A stretch of 64,000 nt of DNA, taken from the NCBI RefSeq assembly GCF_006440675.2, contig NZ_CP083951.1, positions 434,001 to 498,000 on the forward strand, given 5' to 3'. Each line of letters starts with the position of its first letter. The stretch's first letter is position 1. Origin of the DNA: Mesorhizobium sp. B2-8-5 (GTDB lineage Bacteria > Pseudomonadota > Alphaproteobacteria > Rhizobiales > Rhizobiaceae). This document shows positions 1 to 8,672 of this stretch, one piece after another. Under the pieces are notes generated by a model. That model was not told the origin of the DNA. It saw nothing but the letters and a program-made list of their open reading frames with translations, and ran no database searches. Made by a program: the position numbers and the translations under genes.

Positions 1-825
1 TTCGGGCTGGAGGAGATGGGCGATTATGCCCGTGCCGAATCCTTCGGCCGGCAGGCTGTGGAGATCGAACCGCGCGATGGCTGGGCGCAGCATGCGGTCG
101 CGCATGTCATGGAAATGCAAAGCCGACAACGAGACGGCATCGCCTGGATGCGCGCCGATCCCGACGCCTGGTCGAAGGACAGCTTCCTGCAGATCCACAA
201 TTGGTGGCACCTGGCGCTGTTCCATTACGATCTCGGCGAAACCGACGAGGTGCTCAAGCTCTATGACGGGCCGATCTATGGCGACCCCTCGACATTGGCG
301 CTCAACATGGTCGATGCCTCGGCGATCCTGTGGCGCCTCACTCTGGGCGGCGTCGATGTCGGCGACCGCTGGGCGGCGCTCGCCGCCAACTGGATCCCGA
401 AAGCCGCCGCCGGCAATTACGCCTTCAACGACGTGCATGCTATGATGGCCTTTGTCGGCGCCGGACTGGAGGCGCCGGCCAAGACGCTGCTCGAGGCGCA
501 ACGCGAAGCGATGCGCGGCAGCGACGACAACGCCGCCTTCACGCGCGATGTCGGACATCCGCTGACGCTTGCGATCAAGGCCTTCGGCGAAGGCAATCAC
601 GACGAGACAGTGCGCCTGATCCGGCCGATCCGCTCGATCGCGCATCGTTTCGGGGGCAGCCATGCGCAGCGCGACGTGATCGACCTGACGCTGATCGAGG
701 CCGCTCTGCGCGCCGGCGATACGGCGCTCGCGCGGGCGTTGACGGCCGAGCGACAGCTGGCGCGGCCGGAAAGCCCGCTGTCGGCGCTGTTCATGCGGCG
801 CGCCGCCGATTTGTCAGAGAATTGA
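1..825 (+). CDS. Tetratricopeptide-repeat protein, TTC38-like (5' end outside window)
   Basis: The reading frame is open from the first base of the window, so the N-terminus is missing and the ATG at 16 is probably internal. The visible 274 residues are alpha-helical and TPR-like, rich in W, H and A. They include AVEIEPRDGWAQHAVAHV and a WWHLALFHYDLGE segment typical of the bacterial tetratricopeptide repeat protein 38 family. No signal peptide or membrane segment is visible. Members of this family are cytosolic and have no established function. The next gene, xylB, starts 82 bases downstream with its own ribosome-binding site, so cotranscription is possible but not shown. Confidence 0.75.
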   Translation, partial: FGLEEMGDYARAESFGRQAVEIEPRDGWAQHAVAHVMEMQSRQRDGIAWMRADPDAWSKDSFLQIHNWWHLALFHYDLGETDEVLKLYDGPIYGDPSTLALNMVDASAILWRLTLGGVDVGDRWAALAANWIPKAAAGNYAFNDVHAMMAFVGAGLEAPAKTLLEAQREAMRGSDDNAAFTRDVGHPLTLAIKAFGEGNHDETVRLIRPIRSIAHRFGGSHAQRDVIDLTLIEAALRAGDTALARALTAERQLARPESPLSALFMRRAADLSEN

Positions 826-864
826 CCCGGGACGGATCTTGCCCTAAAAACTGGCCAAGCCAGA

Positions 865-885
865 TTTTTTCGAGATCCGAAAAAA
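865..885. promoter_or_regulatory. Perfect short inverted repeat upstream of xylB
   Basis: Arms TTTTTTCG and CGAAAAAA (8 bp) flank a 5-nt loop, 22 bases before the xylB start codon and just before its Shine-Dalgarno sequence. It could be the terminator of the upstream TPR gene, an operator, or part of a dispersed palindrome; the sequence alone does not decide. Confidence 0.4.
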
Positions 886-907
886 TTAACGGCATTGGGA
901 GGAAATC

Positions 908-2362
908 ATGTATCTCGGCCTCGACCTGGGCACATCGGGCGTCAAGGCGCTGCTGATCGACGACGGCCAGAAGGTCATCGGCTCCGGCCACGGATCGCTC
1001 GATGTCTCGCGGCCGCATCCGGGCTGGTCGGAACAGGATCCGGCGCATTGGATCGAGGCCTGCGAGGCGGCGATTGCCGAACTCAAGGCTTCGCATCCGA
1101 AAGAGCTGGCCGCGGTCAAGGGCATCGGCCTTTCCGGCCAGATGCATGGCGCCACCCTGCTCGATGCATCGGACAAGGTGCTGCGCCCCTGCATCCTGTG
1201 GAACGACACGCGCAGCCATGTCGAGGCGGCCGCGCTCGATGCCGATCCGCGCTTCCGCAAGCTCACCGGCAACATCGTTTTCCCGGGCTTCACCGCGCCG
1301 AAGCTTGCCTGGGTGAAGGAACACGAAGCCAAGATCTTTGCCGCCGTCGCCAAGGTGCTGCTGCCCAAGGATTATCTGCGGCTCTGGCTGACTGGCGAGC
1401 ATATATCCGAAATGTCGGATTCGGCCGGCACCTCGTGGCTCGATGTCGGCAAGCGCAGCTGGTCGGCCGAATTGCTGGCGGCGACGTCGCTCGACGAAAA
1501 GCACATGCCCTCGCTGGTCGAAGGCACCGCCAAGGCCGGCGCCTTGCGCGGCGAACTGGCCGCAAAATGGGGCGTCGCGGCGGGCACCCCGGTTGCCGGC
1601 GGCGCCGGCGACAACGCGGCCTCGGCCTGCGGCATGGGCACGGTCGGCGCCGGCCACGCCTTCGTCTCGCTCGGGACGTCGGGCGTGCTGTTTGCGGCGA
1701 ACGCCTCTTATTTGCCCAACCCGGAAAGCGCAGTACACACTTTCTGCCATGCGCTGCCCAACACATGGCACCAGATGGGCGTCATCCTGTCGGCCACCGA
1801 TTCGCTCAACTGGCTATCGGAAATCACCGGAAAGGGCGCCGGCGACCTGACGCGTGAACTCGGCGATGCGCTGAAGGCGCCGACGGGCGTCACCTTCCTG
1901 CCCTATCTTTCGGGCGAGCGCACGCCGCACAATGATTCCGCCATCCGCGGCTCCTTCACCGGGCTCGCGCATGAATCGAGTCGGGTGGTGCTGACGCAGG
2001 CGGTGCTCGAAGGCGTCGCCTTCGCTTTCCGCGACAGTCTCGAGGCCCTGAAGAAGGCCGGCACGGAGCTGACCCGGGTGACCGCGATCGGCGGCGGCTC
2101 GCGCTCGCGCTATTGGCTGAAGGCGATCGCCACCGCGTTGCAGGTGCCGGTCGATATTCCCGCCGACGGCGATTTCGGCGCCGCCTTCGGCGCGGCACGG
2201 CTGGGGTTGATCGCCGCGACGGGTGCTGATCCGTTGGCCGTGTGCACCGCGCCGGCAACGGATGCGACCATCGAGCCGGACGCAAGCCTGGGTGGCGCCT
2301 TCGCGGATGCCTACCAGCGCTATCGCGCGCTCTATCCGGCGATCCGGGCGGTAACTGCGTGA
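908..2362 (+). CDS. xylB: Xylulokinase
   Basis: FGGY-family carbohydrate kinase of 484 residues, the normal length for XylB. It phosphorylates D-xylulose to D-xylulose 5-phosphate in the cytosol, the second step of the xylose isomerase pathway. Visible motifs are the N-terminal phosphate-binding GLDLGTSGVKALLIDDG with D6, the substrate-site SGQMHG (M79-H80), and the catalytic aspartate region GGAGDNAASACGMG (D235). The C-terminal FGGY half carries GGGSRSRYW. The start is fixed by GGGAGGAAATC immediately before ATG. xylA lies 700 bp downstream on the same strand, but a repeat element and an oppositely oriented NTF2-like gene lie between, so the two are not a simple operon. Confidence 0.95.
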   Translation: MYLGLDLGTSGVKALLIDDGQKVIGSGHGSLDVSRPHPGWSEQDPAHWIEACEAAIAELKASHPKELAAVKGIGLSGQMHGATLLDASDKVLRPCILWNDTRSHVEAAALDADPRFRKLTGNIVFPGFTAPKLAWVKEHEAKIFAAVAKVLLPKDYLRLWLTGEHISEMSDSAGTSWLDVGKRSWSAELLAATSLDEKHMPSLVEGTAKAGALRGELAAKWGVAAGTPVAGGAGDNAASACGMGTVGAGHAFVSLGTSGVLFAANASYLPNPESAVHTFCHALPNTWHQMGVILSATDSLNWLSEITGKGAGDLTRELGDALKAPTGVTFLPYLSGERTPHNDSAIRGSFTGLAHESSRVVLTQAVLEGVAFAFRDSLEALKKAGTELTRVTAIGGGSRSRYWLKAIATALQVPVDIPADGDFGAAFGAARLGLIAATGADPLAVCTAPATDATIEPDASLGGAFADAYQRYRALYPAIRAVTA

Positions 2363-2400
2363 GTTTGCGCGAGGCACCTAGTAGTTGCATGGGTAGGCGC

Positions 2401-2571
2401 GAGGCACCCCCCTCTGCCCTGCCGGGCATCTCCCCCGCAAGGGGGGAGATCAGCAGCTTCAGCGCCACTGCACTTTTTTCAACGCTTGCGATTGGCGAAG
2501 GCCTGCGTGACAGCCAATCTCCCCCCTCGAGGGGGAGATGGCCGGCAGGCCAGAGAGGGGGGGCTCGCACC
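2401..2571. repeat. Dispersed inverted-repeat element, family A1, copy 1
   Basis: About 170 bp. The left arm reads CCTCTGCCCTGCCGGGCATC followed by CTCCCCCGCAAGGGGGGAGAT; the right arm reads CTCCCCC...GGGGGAGATGGCCGGCAGGCCAGAG. Arms fold locally and with each other, and the centre carries ATTGGCGAAGG. Related copies lie at 12771, 39405, 60126 and 63196. No coding gene is visible in the 2363-2589 gap apart from this element. Confidence 0.9.
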
Positions 2572-2589
2572 GCCCCTCCGAAATTAGCC

Positions 2590-2952
2590 TCACTGCGCCG
2601 GCACCTTATCCAAAAACCCGGTGACGCTCTTCAGGCGGCCATCCTCGATGACGCCGATGTCGGTGCCTTCGATGACGGACTCCGTGCCTTCGGGTCCCAG
2701 GTTCCACGAGAAACGGATGCGGTCGGCGAAACCGTCCGGCTCACGCTTCAGCGAGAAGCGGAAGCCGGCAAAGCGCTGCTGCACGCCGTCGATCAGTGCC
2801 GAGACGCCGGCGTGGCCGTCGCCCCGCATGACCGGGTCGCGATAGCTGACATCCTTGGTGAAGGCCGCGTCGAGCAGCGCCTTGCGGCGGGCCGCATCGC
2901 TCTCGTTCCAGGCGGCGATGTAGTTGCGGGCGATCGTGTTGAGGTCAGTCAT
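2590..2952 (-). CDS. NTF2/SnoaL-like domain protein
   Basis: A protein of 120 residues with the cone-shaped NTF2/SnoaL fold signature: N-terminal YIAAWNESDAARRKALLDAAFT, then DVSYRDPVMRGDGHAGVSALI, and a C-terminal IEGTDIGVIEDGRL. Families of this kind are small ligand-binding domains or isomerases/cyclases, and the substrate here cannot be inferred. The chosen ATG has AAGGA at 8 nt; in-frame ATGs further upstream overlap that ribosome-binding site. It lies antisense between xylB and xylA, with a 113-bp divergent promoter region shared with xylA. A role in xylose use is not shown. Confidence 0.8.
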   Translation of the reverse strand: MTDLNTIARNYIAAWNESDAARRKALLDAAFTKDVSYRDPVMRGDGHAGVSALIDGVQQRFAGFRFSLKREPDGFADRIRFSWNLGPEGTESVIEGTDIGVIEDGRLKSVTGFLDKVPAQ

Positions 2953-3065
2953 GATCATCATCCTTCGTTGGATCGTTTCGACACGACGCTTTTCGCGCCC
3001 CACGGACGCCAAACCAATTACGCCCGAGGTAATCGGGCGAAATCATCTCGGAGAGGAAGGAAACC

Positions 3066-4391
3066 ATGAGCAGCGGATTTTTCGGCGACATCAAGACAAT
3101 CAAATATGAAGGGCCGGATTCGACCAATCCGCTGGCCTATCGCTTCTACAATCCGGACGAGGTCGTCGCCGGCAAGCGGCTGGAAGACCATCTGCGCTTC
3201 GCCGTCGCCTATTGGCATTCCTTCGCATGGCCGGGCGGCGACCCGTTTGGCGGCCAGACCTTCGACCGCCCCTGGTTTGCCAAGCCGGGCGGCGTCGACA
3301 CGATGGAACTGGCCAAGCTCAAGGCCGACGTCGCCTTCGAAATGTTCTCGCTGCTGGGGACGCCCTATTTCTGCTTCCACGACGCAGACGTGCGCCCGGA
3401 AGGCAAGGATTTTTCGGAGAGCGCCGCGCGCCTCGACGAGATCACCGACTATTTCGCAACCAAAATGAGCGAGACCGGCGTCAAGCTGCTATGGGGCACG
3501 GCAAACCTCTTCTCGCACCGCCGCTTCATGTCGGGCGCGGCCACCAATCCCGATCCGGACGTGTTCGCCTATGCGGCCGCGACGGTGAAAAGCTGCATCG
3601 ACGCCACCAAGAAGCTCAAGGGCGAGAACTATGTGCTGTGGGGCGGCCGCGAGGGCTATGAGACGCTGCTCAACACCGACCTTGCCCGCGAGCAGGAGCA
3701 GGCCGGCCGTTTCCTCAATCTCGTCGTCGATTACAAGCACAAGATCGGTTTCAAGGGCACGATACTGATCGAGCCGAAGCCGCAGGAGCCGACCAAGCAC
3801 CAGTACGACTACGACGTCGCCACCGTCTATGGCTTCCTCAAGCGCTTCGGGCTGGAGAAGGAAGTAAAACTCAACATCGAGCAGGGCCACGCGATCCTGG
3901 CCGGCCATTCCTTCGAGCATGAGCTGGCTTTGGCGAATGCGCTCGGAATCTTCGGTTCGATCGACATGAACCGCAACGACTACCAGTCGGGCTGGGACAC
4001 GGACCAGTTCCCCAACAACGTGCCGGAAATGGCGCTGGCCTATTACCAGGTCCTGCAGGCCGGCGGCTTCAAGACCGGCGGCACCAATTTCGACGCCAAG
4101 CTCAGGCGTCAGTCGCTCGACCCGGACGACCTCTTGATCGGCCATATCGGCGGCATGGATGCTTGCGCGCGCGGCCTCAAGGCGGCGGCCAAGATGATCG
4201 AGGACAAGGCGCTGTCCGGCCCGCTCGCCGAGCGCTATGCTGGCTGGAACACCGCCGAAGGCAAGGCGATCGTTTCGGGCGAGCGCACGCTGGAGGAGAT
4301 CGCCGAGCGCGTGGTAAAGGAGAAGATCGAGCCGCAGCCGCGCTCCGGCCGGCAGGAACTGCTAGAGAACATCGTCAACCGCTACGTCTGA
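3066..4391 (+). CDS. xylA: Xylose isomerase (class II)
   Basis: A protein of 441 residues, the length of class II xylose isomerases; interconverts D-xylose and D-xylulose using two divalent metal ions. The catalytic His-Asp pair is visible in [11 protein letters not shown] (H105, D108). Further family blocks are [16 protein letters not shown], the metal-ligand segment [29 protein letters not shown] and [20 protein letters not shown]. The start has a strong GAGAGGAAGGAAACC leader. The gene is divergent from the NTF2-like gene and follows xylB in direction. No LacI/XylR-type regulator is present in the window. Confidence 0.97.
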   Translation: MSSGFFGDIKTIKYEGPDSTNPLAYRFYNPDEVVAGKRLEDHLRFAVAYWHSFAWPGGDPFGGQTFDRPWFAKPGGVDTMELAKLKADVAFEMFSLLGTPYFCFHDADVRPEGKDFSESAARLDEITDYFATKMSETGVKLLWGTANLFSHRRFMSGAATNPDPDVFAYAAATVKSCIDATKKLKGENYVLWGGREGYETLLNTDLAREQEQAGRFLNLVVDYKHKIGFKGTILIEPKPQEPTKHQYDYDVATVYGFLKRFGLEKEVKLNIEQGHAILAGHSFEHELALANALGIFGSIDMNRNDYQSGWDTDQFPNNVPEMALAYYQVLQAGGFKTGGTNFDAKLRRQSLDPDDLLIGHIGGMDACARGLKAAAKMIEDKALSGPLAERYAGWNTAEGKAIVSGERTLEEIAERVVKEKIEPQPRSGRQELLENIVNRYV

Positions 4392-4428
4392 TCGCTCAGG
4401 CGGAATGCCCGACCGTATTGCATTCGCG

Positions 4429-4461
4429 CGGGGCAGAACTTCACGACAAGGTTTTGCCCCG
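4429..4461 (+). terminator. Possible stem-loop terminator of xylA
   Basis: CGGGGCAGAAC pairs with GTTTTGCCCCG (one mismatch in 11) around an 11-nt loop, 38 bp after the xylA stop. There is no clear run of T after it, so rho-independent termination is uncertain. Confidence 0.4.
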
Positions 4462-4562
4462 AGCCGCCCCTTAATCGCCCCGCTCTTGCCTTCAAACAGC
4501 CGTCACGGAACTCGTATAAACGTAGCTCCTGTGGCGGGTGAAGAAGAAGGAGGCGAACCGAT

Positions 4563-4766
4563 ATGCAGCATGAACGCGAAATCGACGCCCTGCTCTCGTC
4601 CGGCGAAACCGGATCAATCATCGACCGGCTGATGGCATTGCCGCGGCCGACGAACGACGTGAAGACCGAATGGGATCGCGCCGTCAGCAACCGCTTCGAA
4701 ATCCGTCTTGCGAGACAGATGCGCTCGCAGATGGACAGCGCCAGCGACCGGCAGACCGCCGCTTGA
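4563..4766 (+). CDS. Small hypothetical protein (67 aa)
   Basis: A 67-residue charged, helical protein preceded by an excellent ribosome-binding site (AAGGAGG, 8 nt before ATG). It has no signal peptide or membrane segment. The sequence MQHEREIDALLSSGETG and the central LPRPTNDVKTEWDRAV block look like a conserved small alphaproteobacterial protein, but I do not recognise a named family. It is flanked by xylA and, on the opposite strand, a GlxA-type regulator. A perfect 23-bp tandem repeat follows its stop codon. The strong Shine-Dalgarno sequence and biased third positions support a real gene. Confidence 0.65.
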   Translation: MQHEREIDALLSSGETGSIIDRLMALPRPTNDVKTEWDRAVSNRFEIRLARQMRSQMDSASDRQTAA

Positions 4767-4787
4767 GCGAGCAGCAGGCTGCCGCAT

Positions 4788-4833
4788 AGCGAGCGGAAGG
4801 CCGCCGCCTTAGCGAGCGGAAGGCCGCCGCCTT
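4788..4833. repeat. Perfect tandem duplication of 23 bp
   Basis: AGCGAGCGGAAGGCCGCCGCCTT occurs twice head-to-tail between the stop codons of two convergent genes. It is absent elsewhere in the window as far as I can see. Confidence 0.9.
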
Positions 4834-4837
4834 AACC

Positions 4838-5818
4838 CTACCCCCGGCGAAGCCTGACCGGCGCCTCGCCGAACGCCCTGGAGAACGCCCTGGAAAATGC
4901 CGCGGCGGACGAGAAGCCTGTCCGCCCGGCAATATCGGCCATGGCAATGCGCGTGTCGACGACGAGACGGCGGGCGGCGCTGAGGCGCAGCCTCAGATAA
5001 TAAGCGCCCGGCGTCTCGCCGATCGATTTGCGAAAAATGCTTTCCAGCGTTCTTGCCGTCACGCCGGCGCGCCTGGCCACGGCGTCGATGGTGAGCGGCT
5101 GGTCGACATGCGCTTCCATCAGGCGGATCGCCTGGGCAAGCCGCGGGTCGTAGCCGTCGAGCCGGCCGAGCGATACCAGCGGCTGCGCGTCGGTCGCGGC
5201 GCGCGCCTGGTCGTAGATGAAGACGCTCGCCACATCGAGCGCGGCGGCCATGCCGAGCCGGGTGCGGACCAGATGCAGCATCAGGTCGAAGGTCGGCGAG
5301 GCGCCGCCGGAGGTGAAGACCGGCCCGTCGATGACATAGCGGTCCGGCCGCACGTCGACGCCGGGAAAGGCGGTCGAAAACTCCTCCATATCCTCCCAAT
5401 GCGTGGTGGCGCTGCGGCCCTCGAGCAGCCCGGCCCGCGCCACCAGCCAGGTGCCGGCCTCGACGCCGCCGCAGGCGCGGGCCGCCCGCACCGCCCTGCG
5501 CAGGCCGGCAAGCAGCGCGGACGTGGCGTAATTCTGCGTGCCGAAGCCGGCGACGACGACCAGCATGTCGGTCGGCTCGGCCGCGTCGAAACGGCCGCTG
5601 ACCGCAACCGGCAGGCCGCAAGTCGTCACCGGCGCCTCGCCCGTGACCGAGACCAGCTTGAAATCGAACAGCGTCTCGCCCGAGATGCGATTGGCGGCGC
5701 GCAACGGATCGACCGCCGAGGCGACGCACATGATCGATGAGCCCGAGAACACCAGGAACGTCACCTTGAGTGGCTCGCGTTCGGATCGAAAGATGGTCGG
5801 TTTTTCGCTTTTGATCAT
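4838..5818 (-). CDS. GlxA-family AraC-type transcriptional regulator (CdhR-like)
   Basis: An N-terminal DJ-1/PfpI-type ligand domain (KVTFLVFSGSSIMCVASAVDPLRAANR, and later VVVAGFGTQNYATSALL) is joined to a C-terminal AraC DNA-binding domain (IDAVARRAGVTARTLESIFR, GFSSAAAFSRAFSRAFGEAP). This matches the family that includes GbdR and CdhR, activators of glycine betaine and carnitine catabolism in Pseudomonas. It is divergent from the carnitine cluster, so CdhR-like control is the natural inference. I chose the inner ATG (326 aa). In-frame starts at 5893 (good GGGAG site) and 5923 exist, but the extra codons lack GC3 bias and would leave little room for a divergent promoter. Confidence 0.88.
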   Translation of the reverse strand: MIKSEKPTIFRSEREPLKVTFLVFSGSSIMCVASAVDPLRAANRISGETLFDFKLVSVTGEAPVTTCGLPVAVSGRFDAAEPTDMLVVVAGFGTQNYATSALLAGLRRAVRAARACGGVEAGTWLVARAGLLEGRSATTHWEDMEEFSTAFPGVDVRPDRYVIDGPVFTSGGASPTFDLMLHLVRTRLGMAAALDVASVFIYDQARAATDAQPLVSLGRLDGYDPRLAQAIRLMEAHVDQPLTIDAVARRAGVTARTLESIFRKSIGETPGAYYLRLRLSAARRLVVDTRIAMADIAGRTGFSSAAAFSRAFSRAFGEAPVRLRRG

Positions 5819-5949
5819 GAGACCTTCGTAAAACGCAAAACAGTTTCCGGCAAGTCGGGCATTCTTGATGAATTCCTGTGCATGCCGTGCCATTGTCGGC
5901 TCCCGCTTCTGGGTGGCATGCATGGCCGATCGAATCTGGGAGGATCAAG

Positions 5950-6873
5950 ATGCCGCTTGCGATGAACCGCGAGGTCTTCATTACCTGTGCCGTGACCGGT
6001 TCCGGCGGCACGCAGGACCGCAGCCCGCACGTGCCGCGCTCGCCCAAGCAGATCGCCGATTCGGCGATCGACGCGGCCAAGGCTGGTGCTGCGATCGTCC
6101 ATTGCCATGTGCGCGACTCCGAGACCGGCAAGCCCAGGCGCGACGTGCATCTCTACCGCGAGGTGACGGAGCGCATCCGCGAGGCCAATGTCGACGTGGT
6201 GCTGAACCTGACCGCCGGCATGGGCGGCGACATGGTGTTCGGCTCGCCGGAAGCGCCGCTGCCGCTCAACGAGAAGGGCACCGACATGGGCGGCGCCACC
6301 AACCGCATGGAACATGTGCGCCAGTGCCTGCCGGAGATCTGCACGCTGGATTGCGGCACGATGAATTTCGCCGAAGCCGACTACGTCATGACCAACACGC
6401 CCGGCATGCTGCGCGCCATGGGCGGCATGATGACGGCGCTCGGCGTCAAGCCGGAGATCGAGGCCTTCGATACCGGGCATCTGTGGTTCGCCAAGCAATT
6501 GGTCGAGGAAAAGGTCCTCAACCCGGATGCGCTGGTGCAGCTGTGCATGGGCGTGCCGTGGGGCGCGCCGGACGACCTCAACACCTTCATGGCGATGGTC
6601 AACAACGTCCCCTCGACCTGGAACTGGTCGGCCTTCTCGATCGGCCGCAACCAGATGGCCTATGCGGCGGCGGCGGTGCTCGCCGGCGGCAATGTCCGCG
6701 TCGGCCTGGAAGACAATCTGTGGCTCGACAAGGGCGTTCTGGCGACCAACGCGCAGCTCGTCGAACGCGCGGCGAGCATCGTCACCAATCTCGGCGCACG
6801 CGTGCTCGGGCCTGAGGAAGTGCGCAAGAAGCTCAATCTCACCAAGCGGGCACCGATCGCGGCCGCGGCGTAA
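5950..6873 (+). CDS. Beta-keto acid cleavage enzyme, probable 3-dehydrocarnitine cleavage enzyme
   Basis: BKACE (DUF849) family protein of 307 residues. The family condenses a beta-keto acid with acetyl-CoA and splits the product into acetoacetate and a new acyl-CoA. With L-carnitine dehydrogenase two genes downstream, the likely substrate is 3-dehydrocarnitine, giving betainyl-CoA and acetoacetate. Visible features are the zinc-site HCHVRD (H51, H53), LNLTAGMGGDMVFGSPE, TLDCGTMNF, and the C-terminal VRVGLEDNLWL substrate-pocket segment. The ATG at 5950 follows GGGAGGATCAAG; an upstream in-frame ATG would run into the divergent regulator. First gene of the cluster; the next follows after 14 bp. 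Confidence 0.9.
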   Translation: MPLAMNREVFITCAVTGSGGTQDRSPHVPRSPKQIADSAIDAAKAGAAIVHCHVRDSETGKPRRDVHLYREVTERIREANVDVVLNLTAGMGGDMVFGSPEAPLPLNEKGTDMGGATNRMEHVRQCLPEICTLDCGTMNFAEADYVMTNTPGMLRAMGGMMTALGVKPEIEAFDTGHLWFAKQLVEEKVLNPDALVQLCMGVPWGAPDDLNTFMAMVNNVPSTWNWSAFSIGRNQMAYAAAAVLAGGNVRVGLEDNLWLDKGVLATNAQLVERAASIVTNLGARVLGPEEVRKKLNLTKRAPIAAAA

Positions 6874-6887
6874 GGCGGGCGTTGGTC

Positions 6888-7514
6888 ATGGCTGATACCG
6901 TCAAATTCACCGCGATGAAGGACGGCGACAAGGAAGACTACGAATTCCTGACCGCCCATGAGATCGACTATGCCGCCAAGACCGGCGACCGGCTGCTCGA
7001 CGCGCTCGTGCAGTTGGATGAAGGGCTTTCCGGCTACAAGATCACCCGGCTCGGCCATTCGCTGCAGGCCGCGACGCGGGCCTGGCAGGACGGCGCCGAC
7101 ACCGACTGGATCGTCTGCGCGCTGCTGCACGACATCGGCGACATTTACGCGCCCTACAATCACGACGAATATGCGGCCGCGATCCTGAAGCCTTTCGTGC
7201 GCGAGCAATGCACCTGGGTGGTGGAAAAGCACGGCGACTTCCAGCGCCTCTATTACGCGCATCACCTGGGCGGCAACCCGCATGCCCGCGACCGATTCGC
7301 CGGCCATCCCTATTTCGACGACTGCGACCGTTTCTGCGAGCGCTGGGACCAGTCGAGCTTCGATCCCGACTACGAGACGCTGCCGGTCGAGTTCTTCCGG
7401 CCCTTCGTGCTCGAAGTCTTCGCCCGCAAGGCCTACGACCCGGCGGTGATCCGCGCCGGCGAGCGCGTGGCCCTCACCGACCTCGATACAGCCAAGACGA
7501 GAACCGGAGCCTGA
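6888..7514 (+). CDS. HD-domain protein resembling PhnZ/TmpB mixed-valent diiron oxygenases
   Basis: A 208-residue HD-domain protein. Candidate metal ligands occur in the order H57 (RLGHSLQAA), H81-D82 (ALLHDIGD), H92 (PYNHDEYAAAIL), H115 (VVEKHGDF) and D154 (CERWDQSSFD). This H..HD..H..H..D order, with a late RWD, resembles PhnZ and TmpB, which oxidise phosphonates including a trimethylammonium phosphonate, more than HD phosphohydrolases. In a carnitine cluster an oxidative step on a quaternary amine is plausible, but the substrate is unknown. A TTG at 6882 is an alternative start. It ends 5 bp before the dehydrogenase gene. Confidence 0.75.
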   Translation: MADTVKFTAMKDGDKEDYEFLTAHEIDYAAKTGDRLLDALVQLDEGLSGYKITRLGHSLQAATRAWQDGADTDWIVCALLHDIGDIYAPYNHDEYAAAILKPFVREQCTWVVEKHGDFQRLYYAHHLGGNPHARDRFAGHPYFDDCDRFCERWDQSSFDPDYETLPVEFFRPFVLEVFARKAYDPAVIRAGERVALTDLDTAKTRTGA

Positions 7515-7519
7515 CAAGC

Positions 7520-8668
7520 ATGAGCATCATCAACAAGGCGGCCGCCATCGGCGGCGGTGTCATCGGCGCCGGCTGGGTGGCGCGGCTGCTCTTGAACGGC
7601 ATCGACGTGTCGATCTTCGATCCCGATCCGGAAGCGTCGCGCAAGGTCGGCGAGGTCATGAAGGGCGCGCGCCGCGCCTACAAGCAGATGCTGCCCGGCG
7701 GCCTGCCCAAGGAAGGCAAGCTCACCTTCGCCAAGACCATCGCCGAGGCGGTGGCCGACGCCGACTTCATCCAGGAAAGCGTGCCGGAGCGGCTCGACCT
7801 CAAGCACAAGGTGCTGGCCGAGATCGACGCGCATGCGCCGGCCAATGCCATTGTCGGCTCGTCGACCTCCGGCATCAAGCCGACCGACATGCAGGTGGCG
7901 ATGAAGAAGCACCCGGAGCGGCTGGTCGTCGGCCATCCGTTCAACCCGGTCTATCTTCTGCCGCTGGTCGAGATCGTCGGCGGCGAGCAGACCTTTCCGG
8001 AGGTGATCGAGGTCGCCAAGGAGCTCTACGCCTCGATCGGCATGAAGCCGGTGGTGGTGCGCAAGGAGATCGAGGCCTTTGTCGGCGACCGCCTGCTTGA
8101 AGCCGCCTGGCGCGAGGCGCTTTGGCTGGTCAAGGACGGCATCTGCACGGTCGAGGAACTCGACGACATCATGCGCTATTCCTTCGGCCTGCGCTGGGCG
8201 CAGATGGGCATGTTCCAAGTATACCGGGTCGCCGGCGGCGAGGCCGGCATGCGCCACTTCATGGCGCAGTTCGGACCTTGCCTGAAATGGCCGTGGACCA
8301 AGCTGATGGACGTGCCGGAGTTCAACGACGAGCTGGTCGACCTGATCGCCTCGCAGTCGGACGAGCAGGCGCATGGCCTGTCGATCCGCGAGCTGGAGAA
8401 GATCCGCGACGACAATCTGGTCGCGATCATGGAAGCGCTGTCGAAACAGAACAAGGGCAAGGGCTGGGGCGCCGGCGCGCTGCACAAGGACTATACGAAG
8501 CAGCTCGCCAAGCTGGCGGCGAAGAACACCCCAGCCGAGGCCATCGCAAAGGCCAAGGCGACAAAGCCGGCGAAGAAAGCCGCGAAGCCGGCAAAGGCTG
8601 AAAAGCCGGCAAAAGCCGGGAAGCCCGCAAAGGCCGACAAGGCGAAGAAGAGCAAGAAGAAGGGCTGA
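7520..8668 (+). CDS. L-carnitine dehydrogenase with lysine-rich C-terminal tail
   Basis: A 3-hydroxyacyl-CoA-dehydrogenase-like NAD enzyme of 382 residues that oxidises L-carnitine to 3-dehydrocarnitine. It has the Rossmann motif AIGGGVIGAGW (residues 9-18), then QESVPERLDLK, SSTSGIKPTDMQ and the catalytic VVGHPFNPVYLLPLVEIV region. The core ends near residue 342. The last 40 residues are an Ala-Lys-Pro tail with repeated KPAKA units ending in KSKKKG, like the tail of a bacterial histone-H1-like protein. No thioesterase domain follows, although some rhizobial homologues are known to carry an extra C-terminal domain. It is coupled to the HD gene (5-bp gap) and the acyl-CoA dehydrogenase (4-bp gap). 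Confidence 0.9.
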   Translation: MSIINKAAAIGGGVIGAGWVARLLLNGIDVSIFDPDPEASRKVGEVMKGARRAYKQMLPGGLPKEGKLTFAKTIAEAVADADFIQESVPERLDLKHKVLAEIDAHAPANAIVGSSTSGIKPTDMQVAMKKHPERLVVGHPFNPVYLLPLVEIVGGEQTFPEVIEVAKELYASIGMKPVVVRKEIEAFVGDRLLEAAWREALWLVKDGICTVEELDDIMRYSFGLRWAQMGMFQVYRVAGGEAGMRHFMAQFGPCLKWPWTKLMDVPEFNDELVDLIASQSDEQAHGLSIRELEKIRDDNLVAIMEALSKQNKGKGWGAGALHKDYTKQLAKLAAKNTPAEAIAKAKATKPAKKAAKPAKAEKPAKAGKPAKADKAKKSKKKG

Positions 8669-8672
8669 GGCG

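Noticed and set aside
2401..2571. Family A element as an insertion sequence or small gene
   Set aside because: It is too short for a transposase, has no conserved protein, and the frames that cross it differ between copies; it is a non-coding inverted repeat.
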